The notes beneath the pieces were generated by a model. The model ran no database searches and had not been told where the DNA came from. It worked only from the letters and a program-made list of their open reading frames with translations. The translations under genes and the position numbers were made by a program. 64,000 bases of DNA from a virus, in IMG/VR virus record IMGVR_UViG_3300020463_001735, positions 1 to 64,000 of that record; one strand, given 5' to 3'. Numbering within the stretch: the stretch's first letter is position 1; each line of letters opens with the position of its first letter. Positions 1-7,715 of this stretch are shown here, piece after piece.

Positions 1-291
1 GATAAGGCAATAAAGCCAGAAAAGGTTGGTGAATATTATGATCTTAGTCAAAAAGGACAACTAAAGTTTGTTGTTGGCAATAGTGATGAACAGTGGGAAG
101 AAATGGAAAGTGTAATTGCACAAATGAGACAAGCAGGTGTAAAGTGGCCTGTGTGGGTTATGCCGGTTGGTGCAAGATCAGAAGAACAAGAAGCAACAGC
201 AGGTGATGTTGCGGCTAGAGCCTTTAAACGTGGTTATAACGTAGCGGCCCGTGTACATGTTTACTTGTTTGGTAATGCAATAGGAACTTAA
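1..291 (+). CDS. queE: 7-carboxy-7-deazaguanine synthase QueE, C-terminal part (5' end outside window)
   Basis: The reading frame is open from base 1 and ends in TAA at 289-291, leaving about 96 C-terminal residues. The ending RVHVYLFGNAIGT and the preceding VKWPVWVMPVGAR match what I know of QueE C-termini (an R-h-H-x-x-x-x-G-N-x-x-G tail). QueE is a radical SAM enzyme that makes 7-carboxy-7-deazaguanine from carboxytetrahydropterin, upstream of preQ0. In phages this pathway can feed 7-deazaguanine DNA modification. The cluster-binding N-terminus lies outside the window. The next gene starts 2 bases after the stop. Identification rests on the tail only, so it is likely rather than certain. 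Confidence 0.72.
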   Translation, partial: DKAIKPEKVGEYYDLSQKGQLKFVVGNSDEQWEEMESVIAQMRQAGVKWPVWVMPVGARSEEQEATAGDVAARAFKRGYNVAARVHVYLFGNAIGT

Positions 292-292
292 T

Positions 293-469
293 ATGATAAA
301 ATATATAAAAAATCTATTTAAAAGTAAGCCAGCAAAGAAGCCATACCACCCGCCTTATCCACAAGACGAACTTAATAATATACGTGAATATAAAAATCTA
401 CAACATGAAAAAGCAATGAAGGCAGAAATAAAAGATCCTTCAGATAATTTAAGAAAGGCAGGACTATGA
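293..469 (+). CDS. Small unknown phage protein, 58 aa
   Basis: ATG at 293 opens one base after the queE stop, and the frame closes with TGA at 467-469, which overlaps the next ATG (466) as ATGA. The product is basic at the N-terminus (MIKYIKNLFKSKPAKK), has a Pro/Tyr-rich stretch (PYHPPYPQ), and then a charged, probably helical segment. I do not recognise a family. Being locked between two overlapping genes supports it as a real coding gene. Confidence 0.6.
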   Translation: MIKYIKNLFKSKPAKKPYHPPYPQDELNNIREYKNLQHEKAMKAEIKDPSDNLRKAGL

Positions 470-870
470 AAAATTTTATGAAAAAGATTACTGGACTTGG
501 CAAAGAGCAAGAAAAATTAGATGCTGACAAAAAAGAACTTGCTAAACAAGAAGAAGAACTTATTAAAAAACGTGATCCTAAAGAATATGCTACACGTAAG
601 AAAGAACCTTGGGTCGGTGTCTTAGATGTAAAAGTAAATGAAAAGAATGTTCGTAATGGATTTTTTGAATTAGATTGGAACAAATATTTTATTAAACAAC
701 TTATTGATGCAGGATATGGTGTTGCTAACGATGATGAAGAAGAAATTGTAGATCGTTGGTTCAGAGATATTGTTGGAAATATTTTGGGCGAAGAAGGACT
801 TGACAAAGACCGCGGATCGGGTTATATTAATGTAGTACCTATAAGTAAGGGAAAGAGTGAAATAAGTTGA
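466..870 (+). CDS. Unknown phage protein with N-terminal coiled coil, 134 aa
   Basis: ATG 466 overlaps the upstream stop (ATGA), suggesting translational coupling. Residues about 10-40 are dense in Lys/Glu with a coiled-coil look. The rest is mixed: EPWVGVLDVKVNE near residue 47, FFELDWNKYFIKQLIDAGYG near 66, and an acidic DDEEEIVDRW run near 88. I recall similar small proteins in T4-like marine phages but cannot name a function. The stop at 868-870 overlaps the TTG start of the next gene. Confidence 0.7.
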   Translation: MKNFMKKITGLGKEQEKLDADKKELAKQEEELIKKRDPKEYATRKKEPWVGVLDVKVNEKNVRNGFFELDWNKYFIKQLIDAGYGVANDDEEEIVDRWFRDIVGNILGEEGLDKDRGSGYINVVPISKGKSEIS

Positions 871-1568
871 CACAAATAGAATACTTTGGGTTATTAGAAG
901 GAATGCAAGGACAAACGATGCCATACGAGCTCGATTGTCTAGTACAAGAACCAGTTCCTGCACTAAAGTATTTACGTAGTATAGCTGAATTAAAAAGTCT
1001 AATGTGTCCTGTAGTGCAAGATTACTTACAAAATGTATTTGTAATTACAAGCCCTTTAGATTGGACTATACGCAGATTAGACGATAAAAGTTTTGAAATA
1101 TTAAATGATAAAAAAGGAAAACCTTTAGATGGATTTATTCAGATAGGTGGTGCAGAACCTGGATTACTATATGGACAACCTATGATACATTTTAACTTGC
1201 AATATCATTTTATTACAAAACAGCCAAATGTAATAATGGAAGTATTAAATGTGCCTTTGGTAGATATTCGGTTGACAAATGTAATAGGAGAGTATAATAT
1301 TAGTAAATGGATACATCCTACAAACTTTTGTTTTTTTATGAGTAATGATGTAGATACAATAAGTTTTAAACGTGGTGATCCGTTAATGGCTGTAAAATTT
1401 AGAACCAATGACAGAGTAAAACTAGTAGAAGTGCTTGATACAGATAGAAGAAATAAAATACGTGATGAAGCCCAACGAGGTATGAGTATAAAGGATTACT
1501 ATCCTAAAATACCACTAAGACAAAGTTTTGAACTGTTTACAAAAAGAATGAGGAATCTTTGGCAATGA
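867..1568 (+). CDS. Unknown phage protein, 233 aa (TTG start)
   Basis: The frame begins with TTG at 867, and TTGA overlaps the upstream TGA stop, the same architecture as the ATGA junctions around it. The product is globular with no transmembrane segment: LYGQPMIHFNLQYHF near residue 95 and WIHPTNFCFFMSNDVDT near 145 stand out. The C-terminus is basic (FELFTKRMRNLWQ). I cannot assign a family. It sits directly before the RNase H gene, overlapping it by 4 bases, so it is probably co-expressed with replication genes. Confidence 0.7.
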   Translation: MTQIEYFGLLEGMQGQTMPYELDCLVQEPVPALKYLRSIAELKSLMCPVVQDYLQNVFVITSPLDWTIRRLDDKSFEILNDKKGKPLDGFIQIGGAEPGLLYGQPMIHFNLQYHFITKQPNVIMEVLNVPLVDIRLTNVIGEYNISKWIHPTNFCFFMSNDVDTISFKRGDPLMAVKFRTNDRVKLVEVLDTDRRNKIRDEAQRGMSIKDYYPKIPLRQSFELFTKRMRNLWQ

Positions 1569-2551
1569 GTACATATATTCTTGTAGATACTGCAAACACA
1601 TTTTTCCGTGCAAGACATGTAGTGCGTGGGGATCTTGATACAAAGGTAGGTATGGCTTTACATATCACTCTAAATAGTATTAGGAAAGCATGGAAAGACT
1701 TTGATGCAGATCATGTTGTATTTTGTTTAGAAGGACGTAGTTGGCGTAAAGATTATTATGAACCATACAAACGTAATCGACAAGAAACACGGGATGCAAT
1801 GACTCCCTCCCAGCAAGAAGAAGATACAGTTTTTTGGGAGATATTTGATGAATTTAAAGATTTTATTCATACAAAGACTAATTGCACAATGATACAACAC
1901 AAACAGTTAGAAGCAGATGATTTAATTGCAGGTTGGGTACATAATCATCCTAAAGACAATCATGTAATTATTAGTACAGATGGTGATTTTGCACAACTTA
2001 TTGCACCCAATGTTAAACAATATAACGGTGTAAGTAATACAACTATTACACATAATGGATACTTTGACGACAAAGGTAAAGAAGTAATAGATAAAAAAAC
2101 TAAACTACCTAGAGAAAAACCTAATCCAGAATGGCAACTGTTTGAGAAATGCATGCGTGGCGATACAAGTGATAATGTTTTTAGTGCCTATCCTGGTGTA
2201 CGTAAAAAAGGTACACGTAATAAAGTTGGCTTAATAGAAGCATTTGATGATAAAAATACAAAAGGTTATAATTGGAATAATCTTATGTTACAACGTTGGG
2301 TAGATCATAACGGACAAGAACATCGTGTATTAGATGATTATAATAGAAATGTTATACTATGCGATCTTACTGCACAACCTAACGAAGTAAAAGAACTAAT
2401 TAATAATACCATTGGTACAGTAGAAACAAAAAATATTACGCAAGTAGGTATGCGTTTATTAAAGTTCTGTGCTAAATGGGATATGCAACGTATCGCAGAT
2501 CAAGCGGCACAATATGCACAACCACTACAGGCGAGGTATGAAAATGATTAA
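1565..2551 (+). CDS. rnh: T4-type RNase H / 5'-3' exonuclease (FEN-like)
   Basis: This looks like the flap-endonuclease family enzyme that removes RNA primers and 5' flaps during phage replication. Visible acidic metal-ligand blocks (328-aa form): D8 in YILVDTANTF, E56 in FCLEGRSWRKDYYEPYKRNR, E116/D118/D119 in LEADDLIA, D139/D141 in STDGDFAQL, and D200/D203 in MRGDTSDNV followed by PGV, the helix-hairpin-helix entry. E56 stands where the family usually has Asp before the WR and YKxxR motifs. I chose ATG 1565 because ATGA overlaps the upstream stop; an in-frame TTG lies at 1559. About 330 residues is close to T4 RNase H (305). Confidence 0.85.
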   Translation: MSTYILVDTANTFFRARHVVRGDLDTKVGMALHITLNSIRKAWKDFDADHVVFCLEGRSWRKDYYEPYKRNRQETRDAMTPSQQEEDTVFWEIFDEFKDFIHTKTNCTMIQHKQLEADDLIAGWVHNHPKDNHVIISTDGDFAQLIAPNVKQYNGVSNTTITHNGYFDDKGKEVIDKKTKLPREKPNPEWQLFEKCMRGDTSDNVFSAYPGVRKKGTRNKVGLIEAFDDKNTKGYNWNNLMLQRWVDHNGQEHRVLDDYNRNVILCDLTAQPNEVKELINNTIGTVETKNITQVGMRLLKFCAKWDMQRIADQAAQYAQPLQARYEND

Positions 2552-3005
2552 GGCGAAAGAAGTCCTAAAAGATAAGTTTTGGATAGTTGAAGAACATGGT
2601 GAAAATGTTGCAACTATTTCATGGGATAAAGAAAACTATATTGTAAACCAAAAAGGTGTTACACGTTTGTTTCAAACACAAAGTGAGATAAGCGAAAACT
2701 TAGGTAAAAAAATATTTTTTGATAAGTTAGATATCAAAGAAGAAATACCTTTAGAAGCACATGGATTCCCTACAAGTTGTACACCGTATAATACTGTACT
2801 AGATGTTAAACGCAGATTACCTTTATTTACAAAGAGTAATAAGTCTAAAAGTTTATATTGTGCAGGGTTTTATATTATACATTTTGATAAAGGCTGGGTC
2901 AAGAGTTTTTGTCCTAAGTTGATTACAATTGAAAGATACGAAACACAAGGTCCATTTAAAACTAAATTAGAAATGAAAACGGCACTAAGCAATGCAAACA
3001 AATGA
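2544..3005 (+). CDS. Unknown phage protein, 153 aa
   Basis: In-frame ATGs occur at 2538 and 2544. GAGG at 2533-2536 lies 7 bases before 2544 but only one base before 2538, so I favour 2544; the gene overlaps the end of RNase H by 8 bases. The product begins MIKAKEVLKDKFWIVEEHG and contains EIPLEAHGFPTSCTPYNTV near residue 70 and LYCAGFYIIHFDKGWVKSFC near 110. It looks like a small mixed alpha/beta protein. I recognise the pattern only loosely from T4-like marine phages and assign no function. A poorer long start at 2469 would add 25 residues inside RNase H. Confidence 0.7.
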   Translation: MIKAKEVLKDKFWIVEEHGENVATISWDKENYIVNQKGVTRLFQTQSEISENLGKKIFFDKLDIKEEIPLEAHGFPTSCTPYNTVLDVKRRLPLFTKSNKSKSLYCAGFYIIHFDKGWVKSFCPKLITIERYETQGPFKTKLEMKTALSNANK

Positions 3006-3231
3006 ACCACTTAATACATCAAGCATACAAGCGTTTATACAGCAGGTAAAAGGTGCTGAAGCTAGTAGAGCTAAAGACATACGTATGGACATTACACAAG
3101 CAAAAAACCTTGCTTTTACACTAGGAATTGTAATGGCAAGGTTAAACGGCGATTTAGAGCAAATAATTGCTAACAAAAGTAATGCAGATGAAACTGTAGA
3201 AGTTCAACTAGACGGCGGATCAAGCTGGTAA
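2992..3231 (+). CDS. Small unknown phage protein, 79 aa
   Basis: ATG 2992 overlaps the upstream gene by 14 bases. The sequence is mostly amphipathic helix (SIQAFIQQVKGAEASRAKD, then MDITQAKNLAFTLGIVMARL) with an acidic, Gly-rich tail (LDGGSSW). I recall comparable small proteins next to rnh in marine T4-like phages, all of unknown function. The stop at 3229-3231 is followed after four bases by a late-promoter octamer for the next gene. Confidence 0.7.
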   Translation: MQTNEPLNTSSIQAFIQQVKGAEASRAKDIRMDITQAKNLAFTLGIVMARLNGDLEQIIANKSNADETVEVQLDGGSSW

Positions 3232-3235
3232 AAAA

Positions 3236-3243
3236 GATAAATA
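3236..3243 (+). promoter_or_regulatory. T4-like late promoter octamer GATAAATA
   Basis: GATAAATA lies 27 bases before ATG 3270 and is followed by ATGCGTATATA. T4 late promoters have a single -10-type element, TATAAATA, read by the gp55 late sigma factor; marine relatives use NATAAATA. The implied leader is short and carries the Shine-Dalgarno AAGGA (3259-3263), 6 bases before the start. Confidence 0.7.
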
Positions 3244-3269
3244 TATGCGTATATAACTAAGGAACGCAT

Positions 3270-3557
3270 ATGAGCAGACCAAAGCCTACTGTCTTATTAG
3301 AAACAATAGATAAAAAAACATATAAAGCAGACCAAGTTCTTAAAGCTGAAGCTATTTGGGCAGTATTTTATAAAGATGCTCCTTTCAATCTCAAAAGTTC
3401 TAACATTCTTACAAACTATCCTGGACCTAAATATAAAAAAGTAAGTTTTTCAAATCCAGGACATGCATTAAATTTAGCAAAAAAGTTGAACGAAACATTC
3501 GCTACTGAAGATTTTACGGTTGTAAAACTTACAGAAGGCGAAATTGTAGCAGAATGA
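3270..3557 (+). CDS. Conserved-looking phage protein, 95 aa
   Basis: This is a basic small protein starting MSRPKPTVLLETIDKKTYK, with EAIWAVFYKDAPFNLKS near residue 29 and YPGPKYKKVSFSNPGHALNL near 51. The arrangement resembles a small protein widely seen in marine T4-like phages, function unknown. It has its own late-promoter octamer and a good Shine-Dalgarno, so it is probably expressed late. TGA 3555-3557 overlaps the ATG of the next gene. Confidence 0.75.
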   Translation: MSRPKPTVLLETIDKKTYKADQVLKAEAIWAVFYKDAPFNLKSSNILTNYPGPKYKKVSFSNPGHALNLAKKLNETFATEDFTVVKLTEGEIVAE

Positions 3558-3937
3558 ACTGGAAAGAAACCTATACAAAAGTTTTTTTGAAGCAAAAAGG
3601 TAAAGCTATTAGTGAAGTGACGCTAAAGCAATACATGTCTGAATGGTGGCAAAACACAAGAGCTAAAGAACAAGGTGGATTACGACTTACAGATGCAGGC
3701 TTTGAATTTGTACGCAATGAATTAGATCTTGCAACATATGATGTGCCTTTTCCTAAAGACTTTGAAATGACTACTAACACCATCATTTGGTTAGACCAAT
3801 TTATAACTTGTCCTTACTACCTTTTCCGCAATAGCATAGTAGTATTAGACGAAAGAAAAGCAATGGAATTACATTTGTTTTCAGGTGATATAAAAAAATA
3901 CGGTTTAACAAAAGCTATGAATAGACATAAAAATTAA
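3554..3937 (+). CDS. Unknown phage protein, 127 aa
   Basis: ATG 3554 overlaps the upstream stop as ATGA. The protein starts MNWKETYTKVFLKQKGK and has KQYMSEWWQNTRAKEQGG near residue 25 and LDQFITCPYYLFRNSIVVLDERKA near 80. It looks soluble and mixed alpha/beta. I recall similar unnamed proteins in this position in marine T4-like phages. About 20 bases after its stop begins the sigma70-type promoter of the AAA+ ATPase gene. Confidence 0.72.
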   Translation: MNWKETYTKVFLKQKGKAISEVTLKQYMSEWWQNTRAKEQGGLRLTDAGFEFVRNELDLATYDVPFPKDFEMTTNTIIWLDQFITCPYYLFRNSIVVLDERKAMELHLFSGDIKKYGLTKAMNRHKN

Positions 3938-3957
3938 ACATTTTGGCAAAAAAGAGG

Positions 3958-3986
3958 TTGACCTTTACTGCTAACTATAGTATATT
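3958..3986 (+). promoter_or_regulatory. Sigma70-type promoter for the MoxR gene
   Basis: TTGACC (3958-3963), a 17-base spacer, then TATATT (3981-3986). The predicted start is near 3993, giving a leader of about 45 bases with the Shine-Dalgarno AAAGGA just ahead of ATG 4037. This is an early-type promoter read by host polymerase. Confidence 0.7.
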
Positions 3987-4036
3987 AATAGAGTAAGTTA
4001 AACATTAGCACTGATTAACAAGAAAAGGAATACACT

Positions 4037-5122
4037 ATGGAAGCAGTAGCAACACGTACAGTTTCGCCTAATCGAGCAAAAAAGTCGATTACACGAGCTT
4101 TTAAGAAAAAACGTCCAATATTTTTATGGGGTCCTCCAGGTATTGGTAAGTCAGACATTGTGCATCAAATTGGTTATGGAATGGATGCATATGTTATTGA
4201 CGTAAGACTTTCGCTTTGGGAACCTACAGATATCAAAGGTATTCCATATTATGCCGCAAATGACAACAGTATGCAATGGGCGGCTCCAGCAGAACTTCCA
4301 ACTTTAGCACTTGCTAAAAAACACAAATGGATTATTTTGTTCTTGGACGAAATGAATTCAGCGGCTCCTGCGGTGCAGGCGGCAGCTTATCAACTTATTC
4401 TTAATCGTAAAGTAGGGCAATATACATTACCAGATAACGTGCTTATCGTAGCCGCTGGTAACAGAGAAGCTGACAAAGGTGTTACATATAGAATGCCTGC
4501 TCCGTTGGCTAACAGATTTGTACACTTGGAACTAGCAGTTGACTTTGACGATTGGTTTCAGTGGGCTGTTGATAACAATCAGCATAAAGATGTTGTAGGT
4601 TATCTACAGTTTGCAAAAAAAGACTTGTATGACTTTGATCCTAAGTCACCAAGTCGTTCGTTCGCAACACCCCGTTCTTGGTCTTTTGTATCAGAACTGT
4701 TAGATGATGAGGACGATGAAGAAACACTTACAGATCTTGTTTCAGGTTCTGTTGGTGAAGGATTGGCTGTGAAGTTTATGGCACACAGAAAAGTTGCAAG
4801 TCAAATGCCTAACCCTACAGACATTCTTGCTGGTAAGGTTAGTGAGCTTAAGGCAACAGAAATCAGTGCTATGTATTCCTTAACTGTCTCACTTTGTTAT
4901 GAGCTAAAAGAAGCACATGACAAAAATAGCTCTAAGTTTGACGCTATGGTAAACAACTTTTTACGTTTTGCTATGGATAACTTTGAAACTGAACTGGTTG
5001 TAATGGGTATAAAACTTGCTCTTACGCAATATGCACTACCTATTGATCCAGATGAAGTTGAGTGCTTTGATGAATTTCATGAGCGTTTTGGCAAGTATAT
5101 TACTGCCGCACAAAGCGCCTAA
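4037..5122 (+). CDS. MoxR-type AAA+ ATPase
   Basis: This is an AAA+ ATPase of 361 aa. Walker A GPPGIGKS is at residues 32-39, Walker B IILFLDEMN near 100, a sensor-1-like AAGNRE near 140, and an arginine-rich MPAPLANRFVHLEL segment follows. The order and spacing match MoxR family ATPases, which act as chaperone-like remodellers with VWA-domain partners. The next gene encodes such a partner, so the two probably form one complex. A terminator hairpin follows directly, yet the partner has its own promoter, so the two units can be expressed separately. Its role in infection is unknown; MoxR genes have been noted in marine T4-like phages. Confidence 0.85.
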   Translation: MEAVATRTVSPNRAKKSITRAFKKKRPIFLWGPPGIGKSDIVHQIGYGMDAYVIDVRLSLWEPTDIKGIPYYAANDNSMQWAAPAELPTLALAKKHKWIILFLDEMNSAAPAVQAAAYQLILNRKVGQYTLPDNVLIVAAGNREADKGVTYRMPAPLANRFVHLELAVDFDDWFQWAVDNNQHKDVVGYLQFAKKDLYDFDPKSPSRSFATPRSWSFVSELLDDEDDEETLTDLVSGSVGEGLAVKFMAHRKVASQMPNPTDILAGKVSELKATEISAMYSLTVSLCYELKEAHDKNSSKFDAMVNNFLRFAMDNFETELVVMGIKLALTQYALPIDPDEVECFDEFHERFGKYITAAQSA

Positions 5123-5134
5123 GCCAAAAAGAGT

Positions 5135-5162
5135 TGGGCGATCTCTCCAAAACGCCCATTTT
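5135..5162 (+). terminator. Rho-independent terminator after the MoxR gene
   Basis: A stem TGGGCG (5135-5140) pairs with CGCCCA (5153-5158) around a 12-base loop and is followed by a short T tract (5159-5162). It lies 13 bases after the MoxR stop and just before the next promoter. The stem is short but G+C rich in an otherwise AT-rich genome. Confidence 0.65.
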
Positions 5163-5165
5163 CAC

Positions 5166-5194
5166 TTGACTTTCGTGTTAAAAGATTGTACTAT
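5166..5194 (+). promoter_or_regulatory. Sigma70-type promoter for the VWA gene
   Basis: TTGACT at 5166-5171. At a 17-base spacing the -10 reads TACTAT (5189-5194, four of six matches); TATATA follows at 5192 with a 20-base spacer. The exact -10 is uncertain, but a promoter between the terminator and ATG 5225 is likely. Confidence 0.55.
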
Positions 5195-5224
5195 ATAAGT
5201 ATAGTAACAAAAAGGATATATCCT

Positions 5225-6535
5225 ATGTCAGCTAAAAAAACAGAAACTAAACTAAAAAATTGGCAACCCGATCCAAAAATTACTAAAGAACAATTGGAAG
5301 AAATGCGTGTTGAGGTTGTAGAACGCATTATTATTGCTCGTGTTGGTTTGTTATTACGTCATCCATGGTTCGGTAACATGGCCACAAGATTACGTATTGT
5401 TTCAGCAGATGATTGGTTAATGACTGCCGCAGTTGACGGTAGAAACTTATTTTTTAATACACAATTCTTTAATGCAATGGGCAATAAAGAAATTGAGTTT
5501 GTAATTGCACACGAAATACTACATTTAGTATTTGATCATCTAGGACGTAGAGATAGTAGAAATCCTAAACTGTATAATATTGCCGCAGATTATAAAGTAA
5601 ACAATACTTTAGTTAGAGATCGTATAGGAGAAAAGCCTAAGATTGTAGATTGTTATCAAGACTTTAAATATGAATCATGGACATCAGAAGAAATCTACGA
5701 TGAAATTTATGAAACTGCAAAGAAGAATGGAGAAGAGTTCTTAAAAGAACTTGGCGAAATGCTAGATGAACATCTTGATCCTCAAGGCAAAGAAGGTGAA
5801 GAAGGTTCTAGTCAAGACGGCAAAGATAAAAATGGGAACAATGTAAGCAAGGGCAAGCCGAAATATACAAAAGAAGAAATTGCACAAATAAAAGATGAAA
5901 TTAAAGAAGGTATGCTACAGGCCGCTCAAAGTGCAGGAGCAGGTAATGTACCCGGTGAAGTTGCACGTTTGATTCAACAACTTACTGAACCTAAAATGAA
6001 TTGGCGTGAGCTTATAAGGCAACAGATACAATCTACAATTAGAAATGATTACACATTTAGCCGTCCTTCACGTAAAGGTTGGCACACAGGAGCAATATTA
6101 CCAGGTATGAATTTCATGGACACTATTGATATTGCAGTTTCGATCGATATGAGTGGTTCTATAGGTAATGAACAAGCACAGGACTTCTTAGGCGAAATAA
6201 AAGGCATAATGGAAGAATTTAAAGATTACAAAATTAAACTTTGGACTTTTGATACTAAAGTATATAATGAAGAAGACTTTAGTGCTGATGATGGAAAAGA
6301 CTTATTAGACTATGAAATATTTGGCGGTGGCGGTACTGACTTTGATTGTAATTGGTCATACATGAAAGATCAGGATATTGTTCCAAGTAAATTTATTATG
6401 TTTACAGATGGTTATCCGTGGGATAGCTGGGGTGACGCAGACTATTGTGATACTATATTTGTAATACATAGTAATTCAGACAAGAACTTACAAGCACCTT
6501 TTGGTGCAACTGCACACTATGATCAGGCGGCATGA
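5225..6535 (+). CDS. Metallopeptidase-like / VWA-domain protein (MoxR partner)
   Basis: I chose ATG 5225 (MSAKKTETKL) because AAAGGA lies upstream; the frame extends to 5186 but that start would fall in the promoter. The product is 436 aa. Residues about 25-150 resemble the metallopeptidase-like domain found with VWA-like proteins, with a zinc motif HEILH at 96-100. Residues about 165-250 are a charged, Gly/Lys-rich linker. From about 300 a VWA-like domain has the MIDAS motif DMSGS, then TDFD and a TDGYPWDSW segment. MoxR plus VWA pairs remodel or load metal into protein complexes in bacteria; the phage target is unknown. The stop overlaps the next ATG. Confidence 0.83.
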   Translation: MSAKKTETKLKNWQPDPKITKEQLEEMRVEVVERIIIARVGLLLRHPWFGNMATRLRIVSADDWLMTAAVDGRNLFFNTQFFNAMGNKEIEFVIAHEILHLVFDHLGRRDSRNPKLYNIAADYKVNNTLVRDRIGEKPKIVDCYQDFKYESWTSEEIYDEIYETAKKNGEEFLKELGEMLDEHLDPQGKEGEEGSSQDGKDKNGNNVSKGKPKYTKEEIAQIKDEIKEGMLQAAQSAGAGNVPGEVARLIQQLTEPKMNWRELIRQQIQSTIRNDYTFSRPSRKGWHTGAILPGMNFMDTIDIAVSIDMSGSIGNEQAQDFLGEIKGIMEEFKDYKIKLWTFDTKVYNEEDFSADDGKDLLDYEIFGGGGTDFDCNWSYMKDQDIVPSKFIMFTDGYPWDSWGDADYCDTIFVIHSNSDKNLQAPFGATAHYDQAA

Positions 6536-6810
6536 TTAAAGACAAACCCAATGTGTTAAATTTCTTTGGTATTAGAAAAATGAAGGTTCCGCCTCCTCAT
6601 TTTGAATATATGGTTATACCTCAGAAATATAACTTAGAAGTAAGCCTTGATAAATGGATATCACAAAATTTAAGAGGCAGATATTATCTAGGCACTACTT
6701 TAGCAGTAGCTGAAGCTAATGGACTAGATACAAGGTTAAAAGTAGGATTTGAAGATGCTAAAGAATTAAGTTATTTCACTTTGGCGTGTCCACTTTTAAA
6801 GTATAATTAA
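6532..6810 (+). CDS. Small unknown phage protein, 92 aa
   Basis: ATG 6532 overlaps the stop of the VWA gene (ATGA). The sequence starts MIKDKPNVLNFFGIRKMKV and contains SQNLRGRYYLGTTLAVAEANG near residue 44 and a KVGFEDAKELSYFTLACP end. It is a small globular protein with no family I can name. The tight coupling to the MoxR/VWA unit suggests a shared function or at least shared expression. Confidence 0.7.
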   Translation: MIKDKPNVLNFFGIRKMKVPPPHFEYMVIPQKYNLEVSLDKWISQNLRGRYYLGTTLAVAEANGLDTRLKVGFEDAKELSYFTLACPLLKYN

Positions 6811-6825
6811 ATAAAGTGCGTATAT
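6807..6825 (+). promoter_or_regulatory. Possible late promoter (weak match)
   Basis: TTAAATA at 6807-6813 is one mismatch from the late octamer core and is followed by TGCGTATATA, the same downstream string seen after the octamer at 3236. It overlaps the upstream stop codon, so part of it is constrained by coding. It lies about 35 bases before ATG 6848, which has the Shine-Dalgarno AGGAG. Confidence 0.35.
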
Positions 6826-6847
6826 ATACAATATAGGAGATAAAAAT

Positions 6848-7096
6848 ATGGCAGAAAAAGCCGAAACAGAAGTTGTACAAGAAACGCCTGCACCAGCAAC
6901 GGCAACACCTGCGCCTGATGCACAAAACACTGAACTTACTGTAAACGACTTAAATAATATAAAACAAATTATTGATGTTGCAAGTTCACGTGGCGCATTT
7001 CGTCCTAATGAAATGATGACTATAGGCCAAGTGTATAACAAATTAGAAACATTTTTAGCAACAGTGGCACAACAACAGCCGCCACAAGGAGAATAA
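6848..7096 (+). CDS. Small unknown phage protein, 82 aa
   Basis: The N-terminal third is low-complexity Ala/Pro/Thr/Glu (ETPAPATATPAPDA) and probably disordered. The C-terminal half is helical, with VNDLNNIKQIIDVASSRGAF and MTIGQVYNKLETFLATV. I recall this helical block from small proteins of marine T4-like phages, function unknown. A good Shine-Dalgarno (AGGAG) precedes ATG 6848, and the next gene begins 1 base after the stop. Confidence 0.75.
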   Translation: MAEKAETEVVQETPAPATATPAPDAQNTELTVNDLNNIKQIIDVASSRGAFRPNEMMTIGQVYNKLETFLATVAQQQPPQGE

Positions 7097-7097
7097 A

Positions 7098-7715
7098 ATG
7101 GCATTAAAACATATTGGTAGACTAGGTGATACCAAAAAGAAATGTGCTGTCGTTTACCGAGTAGTTCCAGGTGAGCCGAACAGTGCAGTAATTGTAATGA
7201 CTGAAAGTCTTGCCGCAGAAGAACATGATTCATTAATGAAACTAATTGAATCTCCTGCAGGCCAGGATGCATATGAACTAGGAGAATCAATGGCAAGGGC
7301 AACTTTACCAGACGGTAGAATTATGCTTTCTGCTTTTCATGCAACAGGCAAAATGAATAAAGTTGATTCAGCAAGAGTAGAAATGATTCCGAATTCGTCA
7401 ACTACTGTAAATCTGCAAGAGCTTAATAGAAATATTGCAGAACAACAAGGTGTAAGTATAGCTGACCTTGCACTCAAAGGACCTGATGGTAAACCAGTAC
7501 CAGATCAGACAGCACCAAAAGTTGATGCCGCCGCTATGTATACAGACGAAGTTGCAACAGATGACAGTGTTCTAAGTGATGAACAACTAGCATCCTCTTA
7601 CCGTAGTCAAGCAGATAGGCTTTTTAAAGAAGCAAAAGTCTTACGTGAACAAGCAGAAGAACTTGTTCCGACTAAGCGGAAGAAAGCAACTGCTAATGCC
7701 ACCGAAGAAGGATAA
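7098..7715 (+). CDS. Unknown phage protein, 205 aa
   Basis: ATG 7098 follows a GGAG Shine-Dalgarno. The N-terminal half looks folded, with KKKCAVVYRVVPGEPNSAVI near residue 14 and HDSLMKLIESPAGQDAYEL near 43. The C-terminal third is acidic and then Lys-rich (ADRLFKEAKVLREQAEEL, then PTKRKKATAN) and probably forms a coiled coil with a basic tail. Similar proteins are known to me only as unnamed marine T4-like phage proteins near virion genes. It overlaps the next gene by 20 bases. Confidence 0.75.
   Translation: MALKHIGRLGDTKKKCAVVYRVVPGEPNSAVIVMTESLAAEEHDSLMKLIESPAGQDAYELGESMARATLPDGRIMLSAFHATGKMNKVDSARVEMIPNSSTTVNLQELNRNIAEQQGVSIADLALKGPDGKPVPDQTAPKVDAAAMYTDEVATDDSVLSDEQLASSYRSQADRLFKEAKVLREQAEELVPTKRKKATANATEEG

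Noticed and set aside
372-806. 144-aa minus-strand ORF rich in Ser/Phe opposite the 134-aa gene
   Set aside because: It lies antisense to two overlapping plus-strand genes with good start-stop coupling and has the composition of an antisense shadow.
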